NCBI GenBank assembly: GCA_022241475.1
Contig: JAKOMT010000005.1
Coordinates: 1 to 18,108 of the forward strand
Source of the DNA: Microvirga sp.
GTDB lineage: Bacteria > Pseudomonadota > Alphaproteobacteria > Rhizobiales > Beijerinckiaceae
Direction: 5' to 3'
Length of the DNA stretch: 18,108 bases
This document shows positions 13,838 to 18,108 of this stretch, piece after piece (position 1 is the first letter of the stretch; the number at the start of each line of letters is the position of its first letter). Under the pieces are notes generated by a model. That model was not told the DNA's origin. It made no database searches and worked only from the letters and a program-made list of their open reading frames with translations. The translations under genes were made by a program, and so were the position numbers.

Positions 13838-14830
13838 ATGATGAGAAAGTTACTCAAGAACATAGCTGCGACATTTGTCGCAACGGGAGTGTTGCTCGGC
13901 GTCAATGGCGCGTCCGCGCAAGATTATCCGTCGCAGACGATCCGCGTCGTCGTGCCTTACGCGGCTGGCGGCGGCACGGACGCCATCGCGCGCGTCGTCA
14001 CGTCGGCGCTGTCCGAGGTGCTGGGTCAGACCATGATCGTGGAGAATCGCACCGGCGGCGCCACGGCGATCGGGACGCAGTACGTGGCCCGCGCGACGCC
14101 CGACGGCTACACGCTGATGGTTGGAGGGCCGTCCAATCTCTCCGTGCTGCCGGCGCTCGATCCGGCGGCCGCAGGATACGACATCTTCACCGAGTTCGCG
14201 CCGATCGGGATGATGTATTCGGCTCCCAACGTCATCGTGGTTCGTTCGGATCTGCCGATCGAGGACCTCGACGATCTCGTCGCCTACGCTCGCGAGAACC
14301 CTAGGCAGTTGCGCTATGGGTCGACCGGCGTCGGAAGCTTCCAGCACCTCGGCCCCGCCCTTCTCGAGGCCATGTCCGACGGCATGGAGATTTCGCATAT
14401 TCCCTATCAGGGGCTCGGCGAAGTCATCCCGGCGCTGCTCTCGGGCGAGGTGCAGTTCGCGCAGAGCTCGTTCAATCCCGTTCTGCCGCATATCGAAAGC
14501 GGCGCGCTGCGCGCGATCGCGATCACGGGCGAAGACCGCGTCGCCGTGCTTCCCGACGTCTCGACCACGGTCGAGCAGGGATATCCGGATCTCGTCTTTG
14601 ACGCGCGCGTGACGATGGTCGCGCCTGCGGGAACTCCCGAAGATCGGCTGGACATCATCCGCGAGGCCCTGAAGAAGGCCCTCGAATCCGAAGCGGTCCT
14701 CACCTTCTTCGCAAACAACGGCGCGACGGTCGTCGTTCCCGACGCGGCGGAGTTGACCCGGTTCTACAAGGCCGATCAGGAGCGCTTTCGCAAGGCCGGC
14801 CGCGCGGCCGGCGTCTACAAGGGCGATTGA
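13838..14830 (+). CDS. tctC: Tripartite tricarboxylate transporter substrate-binding protein, TctC/Bug family
   Basis: A 330-residue periplasmic receptor. The signal peptide (MMRKLLKNIAATFV, then a hydrophobic core) ends at ASA, residue 27. Family signatures: YPSQTIRVVVPYAAGGGTDA, then ENRTGGATAIGTQYVARATP, and YGSTGVGSFQHLG in the middle. In this family the ligand carboxylate is held by two loops near these glycine-rich segments. Two adjacent ATG codons (13838 and 13841) follow GCAGGGGAA; either may be used. It precedes tctB and tctA and delivers an organic acid to them. The ligand is unspecified; neighbouring monooxygenase and dehydrogenase genes suggest a catabolic substrate. Confidence 0.93.
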   Translation: MMRKLLKNIAATFVATGVLLGVNGASAQDYPSQTIRVVVPYAAGGGTDAIARVVTSALSEVLGQTMIVENRTGGATAIGTQYVARATPDGYTLMVGGPSNLSVLPALDPAAAGYDIFTEFAPIGMMYSAPNVIVVRSDLPIEDLDDLVAYARENPRQLRYGSTGVGSFQHLGPALLEAMSDGMEISHIPYQGLGEVIPALLSGEVQFAQSSFNPVLPHIESGALRAIAITGEDRVAVLPDVSTTVEQGYPDLVFDARVTMVAPAGTPEDRLDIIREALKKALESEAVLTFFANNGATVVVPDAAELTRFYKADQERFRKAGRAAGVYKGD

Positions 14831-14840
14831 CGTCTCGCGT

Positions 14841-14875
14841 TGAACGAGGGCGGAGCGACGCTCCGCCCTCGTTCA
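14841..14875 (+). repeat. Perfect 17-bp stem-loop between tctC and tctB
   Basis: TGAACGAGGGCGGAGCG at 14841-14857 is the exact complement of 14859-14875 around a single central A, ten bases after the tctC stop. In RNA the innermost pairs would open to give a small loop. There is no T-tract. It is placed to protect tctC mRNA or to reduce readthrough into tctB and tctA. Confidence 0.8.
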
Positions 14876-14911
14876 CGTCATGAGGCATATGGACTCGAGG
14901 GGGCGGTTGCG

Positions 14912-15370
14912 ATGAATCTGTCGAGGATTACGAGCCGCGACGTGGTCGGCGGGCTCATTCTTCTGGTCGTGGGCGTTTCGATCGCTCTGTACGCCGTCAC
15001 CCTGTATCCACTCGGCGATCTGGCTCAGCCGGGGCCCGGATTTTTCCCCTTGGCGCTGGGCTGCGTCTTGAGCGCGTTCGGCGTGCTGATCGCGGTTTCC
15101 GGCATGCTGCAGGCGCATGTGAAACTCGCGATGGACGTCGCGCCCTTCCTCCTCGTCGTCGCCTCGCTCGCATCCTTCGCGCTGACCGTCGATCATGTCG
15201 GGATCGTGCCGGCGATCATGCTGATGACGATCGTCTCCGCCTTCGCCACGCCAAACCGGAACGTTCTCGAGACGTTGCTTCTCGCCGCGATCCTCGCTGC
15301 GAGCGCGGCGGTCATCTTCACGGTTTTGCTCGGCTTGCCCTTCACTCTCATTCGCTGGCCAATGTCATGA
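14912..15370 (+). CDS. tctB: Tripartite tricarboxylate transporter small membrane subunit, TctB family
   Basis: A 152-residue inner-membrane protein with hydrophobic segments at about residues 11-32, 43-66, 74-108 (probably two spans) and 115-142, as expected of TctB. PGPGFFPLALGCVLSAFGV is the family's most conserved block. The ATG at 14912 has GAGGGG nine bases upstream; an in-frame TTG at 14840 would run through the stem-loop and is rejected. Its stop overlaps the tctA start (ATGA), implying coupled translation. Confidence 0.9.
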   Translation: MNLSRITSRDVVGGLILLVVGVSIALYAVTLYPLGDLAQPGPGFFPLALGCVLSAFGVLIAVSGMLQAHVKLAMDVAPFLLVVASLASFALTVDHVGIVPAIMLMTIVSAFATPNRNVLETLLLAAILAASAAVIFTVLLGLPFTLIRWPMS

Positions 15371-16878
15371 GCAGTCTCGCGGATCTCTCCAGCAACCTCA
15401 TGATCGGGTTGGCGACGGCGACGACGCCCTCCAACCTCTTCTATTGTTTCGTCGGCGTCTTTCTGGGCACCTTGCTGGGAGTGATCCCGGGCATCGGCGT
15501 GCTCGTGTCGATCTCTCTGCTGTTCCCGCTGACGTTCCACCTCGATCCCACGGCGGGGATCATCATGCTGGCCGGGATTTATTACGGGACGACGTACGGG
15601 GGCTCGACGGCCTCGATTCTCCTGAACCTGCCCGGAACGCCGGCCAACGCCGTGACCTGCCTCGACGGCCATCCGATGTCGAAGCAGGGGCGCGCCGGCG
15701 TCGCGCTTCTGATGACGACGGTGGCGTCGTTCGTGGGCGGCACCGTCGGAATCGTGGTCATGACGCTGTTTTCGCCCGTCATCGCCAACAACGCCCTCCT
15801 GTTCGGAGCGCGCGAATATTTCGCGCTGATGCTGCTCGGGCTCGTGGCGGCGTCGACGATATCGGTCGGCTCGCCGATCAAGGCGCTGGCGATGGTGACG
15901 CTCGGGATCGTTTTCGGGATCGTCGGCGCCGACGTCAACACCGGGATTTCGCGCTTTACCTTCCAGATCATCGGCCTGATCGACGGGATCAGCATCGTCG
16001 CGATCGCCATGGGCATCTTCGGCATCGCCGAGGTGATCGAAAGCATTCGGAAACTGCACGGGCAGCAATTGCGCCGTGAAGACATCACGCTGCGCTCGAT
16101 GATGCCGACCCGCGACGACGTGCGACGGTCCATCATGCCGATGGCGCGGGGCTCGGTCATCGGCTCGTTCTTCGGCGCGTTGCCGGGCACGGGCGGGCTG
16201 ATCGCCTCGTTCATGGCCTATGCGACGGAAAAACGCGTGGCGCGCGACCCCTCGCGGTTCGGAAACGGCGCGATCGAAGGCATCATGGCGCCCGAGACCG
16301 CCAACAACGCCGCCGATCAGACCGCCTTCATTCCCACGCTGACGCTCGGCATTCCCGGCAGCGCCACGATGGCGATCATCCTCGGCGTTCTGATCATCCA
16401 CGGGATAACGCCCGGGCCTCTGCTCGTGACCCAGCAGCCGGAACTGTTCTGGGGGCTCGTGATGAGCTTCTGGATCGGCAATCTGTTGCTTCTGATCATC
16501 AACATTCCGATGATCGGACTGTGGGTCAAGCTGCTCTCGATACCATATCGCCTGCTCTATCCGGCGATCCTGATGTTCGTGTGCCTCGGGGTGTACAGCC
16601 TCAACCAGAACAGCTTCGACGTCTGGATCGTGCTGTTCTTCGGCGTGGTCGGATACATGATGCGCGTGTTCGAGTTGCCCGCCGCGCCGATGATCCTGGG
16701 CTTCGTGCTCGGTCCGCTGATGGAGACCCAGTTCAGGCGATCGCTTCTGATTTCCGACGGCGACCTGTTGACGTTCTTCAGTCGTCCCATCAGCGCGACG
16801 ATCCTGACGATCGCCCTGCTGATGCTGGCCTGGGCCATCGTGAGCCCCCTCCTGAAGTTGCGCCGCCGCATACGGTGA
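15367..16878 (+). CDS. tctA: Tripartite tricarboxylate transporter large permease subunit, TctA family
   Basis: The 503-residue main permease, full length for the family, with about 11-12 hydrophobic spans. Signature blocks are clear: GVIPGIGVLVSISLLFPLTF near the N-terminus, YYGTTYGGSTASILLNLPGT and PANAVTCLDGHPMSKQGRAG, and in the second repeat ALPGTGGLIASFMAYATEKR and LGIPGSATMAIILGVLIIHG. The two PG-rich blocks are the inverted halves of the substrate path. The ATG at 15367 overlaps the tctB stop by four bases. It is the last gene of the operon; no clear terminator follows. Confidence 0.95.
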   Translation: MSSLADLSSNLMIGLATATTPSNLFYCFVGVFLGTLLGVIPGIGVLVSISLLFPLTFHLDPTAGIIMLAGIYYGTTYGGSTASILLNLPGTPANAVTCLDGHPMSKQGRAGVALLMTTVASFVGGTVGIVVMTLFSPVIANNALLFGAREYFALMLLGLVAASTISVGSPIKALAMVTLGIVFGIVGADVNTGISRFTFQIIGLIDGISIVAIAMGIFGIAEVIESIRKLHGQQLRREDITLRSMMPTRDDVRRSIMPMARGSVIGSFFGALPGTGGLIASFMAYATEKRVARDPSRFGNGAIEGIMAPETANNAADQTAFIPTLTLGIPGSATMAIILGVLIIHGITPGPLLVTQQPELFWGLVMSFWIGNLLLLIINIPMIGLWVKLLSIPYRLLYPAILMFVCLGVYSLNQNSFDVWIVLFFGVVGYMMRVFELPAAPMILGFVLGPLMETQFRRSLLISDGDLLTFFSRPISATILTIALLMLAWAIVSPLLKLRRRIR

Positions 16879-17155
16879 CGCGACTGGCCGTTCCCGCCGC
16901 GCCGGCGACGGCGAGCATCCGTGATCTGAATGGTCCCCCGGCAATTCCTGCCGTTCCGGCCCCCGACGCCGATCAGAATCTGCCGGGCGCAACGCGCGGG
17001 CGGGTTCGCCGCCCTCGTCGCAGGAATAAGTCCCGAGCCGTCAAAGCCCTGATCAAAAACGGTTTTTGCGGAGCGGCGCCGATCTTGACGATCGGGCGTC
17101 CCCGCTGGCGCGGGTCTTGCGGCGCGACTGCGGCTCTCTTCTGAGGCTTTGCGTA
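16879..17155. other. Non-coding stretch between tctA and the last open frame
   Basis: These 277 bases show no gene I can support. They contain a short 6-bp A/T stem (CAAAAA...TTTTTG near 17055-17070) that could act as a weak transcript end, and a 5-bp repeat pair CGATC...GATCG near 17082-17096. A GAGG ribosome-site candidate lies at 17143-17146, in front of the next frame. Confidence 0.5.
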
Positions 17156-18108
17156 ATGCGTATCGAGATCGCCGATTTTCAGCCGTCCGGCAGGGGGGCG
17201 CCCATGCGCGCCGGCGCCGGACCGGCCGTCGAACCAAAGGAGCGTTTCACGCTGCCATCAGAGCCCGCAGATCGACGCGCCGCGTCCGGCGACCCGGCCC
17301 CCCGCGAGGCGGCGGCGCCCGTTCGCGCGCCCGACGCCTCGGCCGGGTCCGGAGTCGATCGCGCGACGGCCGTCGCCGCGCAGGCGCTCGCCGAAGCCTC
17401 GGCGCTGCGGCGCGAGGAAGCGCTCGTCCAGAAGCCGGATGCGTCGACGGAGGCTGAATCCGATATCGCGCCGATCGATCAGGCGCTCTTCCCGAAAGCC
17501 GCGGCCGGTGAAGGCGAGGCCGAAAGCGCCGCAGCGCCCGACGGCGACCAGCGGAGCGACGAGCAGGCCGGAACGTCGGATCAGTCCGAGGTCGCCGCCG
17601 CCCCGAGCGCGACGGCGCCGTTTGCGCCCATCGCCTTGCAAGAACTCGAGATCGACGCGGACGCGCCATCCGACGATACACAGGTCACGGAGACCGAAAG
17701 CTCCGCCGATGCGCCGCGCGCCGCCGCCGGGCTCGTCGGGGCCGAGAACGCGGCCAAGCCGGGGCGCGGTTCGTCCGGTGAGACGCCCGTAGATGGTCAG
17801 GCCGTCGCCGAGGCCGTCCGGGCGATGCGGGGGCTCGCCACAGCCAGCGCCGCGCCGACCGGGGATGCGGACGACGTCGCCTCCGACGCCGAAGCCGAAG
17901 CCGACGCCAAAGCCGAAGCCGGATCGGATCCGTCCGCCGCCGGCGACGACGGCCGGCCCTCGCCGCCCCCCTCCGCCGACGCGGCGCGCTCCGCCCCTGT
18001 CGACCTGGAGGACGCCCGCGCGCGCGCCATGGTGGCGTTGAGCGGAAACAACGGGCAGAGTTTCGGCCTCGCGAGCGCAGCCGCCGGCGGGGACGCTGCG
18101 GAGCAGGT
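17156..18108 (+). CDS. Acidic, Ala/Pro/Glu-rich low-complexity protein, N-terminal part (runs off the window)
   Basis: An uninterrupted frame of 317 codons, still open at the window end. It starts MRIEIADFQPSGRGAPMRAG at an ATG with GAGG nine bases upstream (a second ATG at 17204 follows AGGGGGG). It is rich in Ala, Asp, Glu, Pro, Ser and Gly, has almost no Lys and no Cys, and lacks a signal peptide or membrane span. A short repeat of (Glu/Asp/Lys)-Ala occurs at about residues 244-255 (AEAEADAKAEA). Third positions are strongly G/C, which supports real coding. It looks intrinsically disordered. Long disordered acidic N-termini occur in, for example, FliK-type hook-length proteins, but no diagnostic motif is visible, so function is unassigned. 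Confidence 0.6.
   Translation, partial: MRIEIADFQPSGRGAPMRAGAGPAVEPKERFTLPSEPADRRAASGDPAPREAAAPVRAPDASAGSGVDRATAVAAQALAEASALRREEALVQKPDASTEAESDIAPIDQALFPKAAAGEGEAESAAAPDGDQRSDEQAGTSDQSEVAAAPSATAPFAPIALQELEIDADAPSDDTQVTETESSADAPRAAAGLVGAENAAKPGRGSSGETPVDGQAVAEAVRAMRGLATASAAPTGDADDVASDAEAEADAKAEAGSDPSAAGDDGRPSPPPSADAARSAPVDLEDARARAMVALSGNNGQSFGLASAAAGGDAAEQ

Noticed and set aside
15193..16992. 599-codon open frame antisense to tctA and tctB
   Set aside because: The protein is a run of Arg, His, Asp, Glu and Gln with no hydrophobic core or motif, the usual mirror of a GC-rich membrane-protein gene; tctA has clear family motifs on the other strand.
17055..17070. A/T hairpin as a firm terminator of the tct operon
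   Set aside because: Only six A-T-rich pairs and nearly 180 bases after tctA; too weak to call.
1..18108. CRISPR array, tRNA or rRNA genes
   Set aside because: No regularly spaced repeats, no cloverleaf-like segments and no rRNA-like blocks were seen on reading both strands; a dedicated RNA search would settle this.

Overview
The window is high-GC DNA with G/C-rich third codon positions. Its gene content (TRAP and tripartite tricarboxylate transporters, class III CoA-transferase, CitE-like lyase, GntR and LysR regulators) suits an alphaproteobacterium of the Hyphomicrobiales/Rhodobacterales type. That placement is inferred from gene families and composition; no rRNA or other marker gene is present.

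Layout. (1) Positions 1-1046 are an insertion-sequence graveyard: the 5' part of an IS3-family element on the minus strand, whose terminal inverted repeat ends at 266; next to it the C-terminal remnant of another IS3-family orfB; then a frameshifted IS3 orfB fragment; then the tail of an IS5-family transposase. (2) Positions 1047-1431 hold no gene, only hairpins, one of which probably ends the gntR transcript. (3) Positions 1432-8431 are a carboxylate catabolic module. A CoA-transferase and GntR regulator lie on the minus strand. Divergent from them are a TRAP transporter (DctP, DctQ, DctM), a CitE/HpcH-type CoA-ester lyase and a double-hotdog MaoC-type hydratase. A near-perfect inverted repeat in the divergent promoter region is the best operator candidate. 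(4) Positions 8489-16878 are a second module. An SDR lacking most catalytic residues and a LysR regulator lie on the minus strand. Divergent from them are an NtaA/DszA-type flavin monooxygenase, a classical SDR, a ketopantoate-reductase-like dehydrogenase and a complete TctC-TctB-TctA transporter. A perfect palindrome lies between lysR and the monooxygenase gene. (5) From 17156 to the window end runs an open, acidic, Ala/Pro/Glu-rich reading frame of unknown function.

How the genes work together (inference). In the first module the TRAP system imports a dicarboxylate, the CoA-transferase activates it, the MaoC protein hydrates the double bond, and the CitE-like lyase splits the hydroxyacyl-CoA. 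This is the logic of itaconate or mesaconate breakdown to acetyl-CoA and pyruvate. In the second module the TTT system imports an organic acid, which the monooxygenase and two dehydrogenases could process. The substrate cannot be read from the sequence, and no flavin reductase partner lies in the window. In both transporter operons a perfect stem-loop directly follows the solute-binding-protein gene, a common way to raise binding-protein mRNA above the membrane-subunit mRNA.
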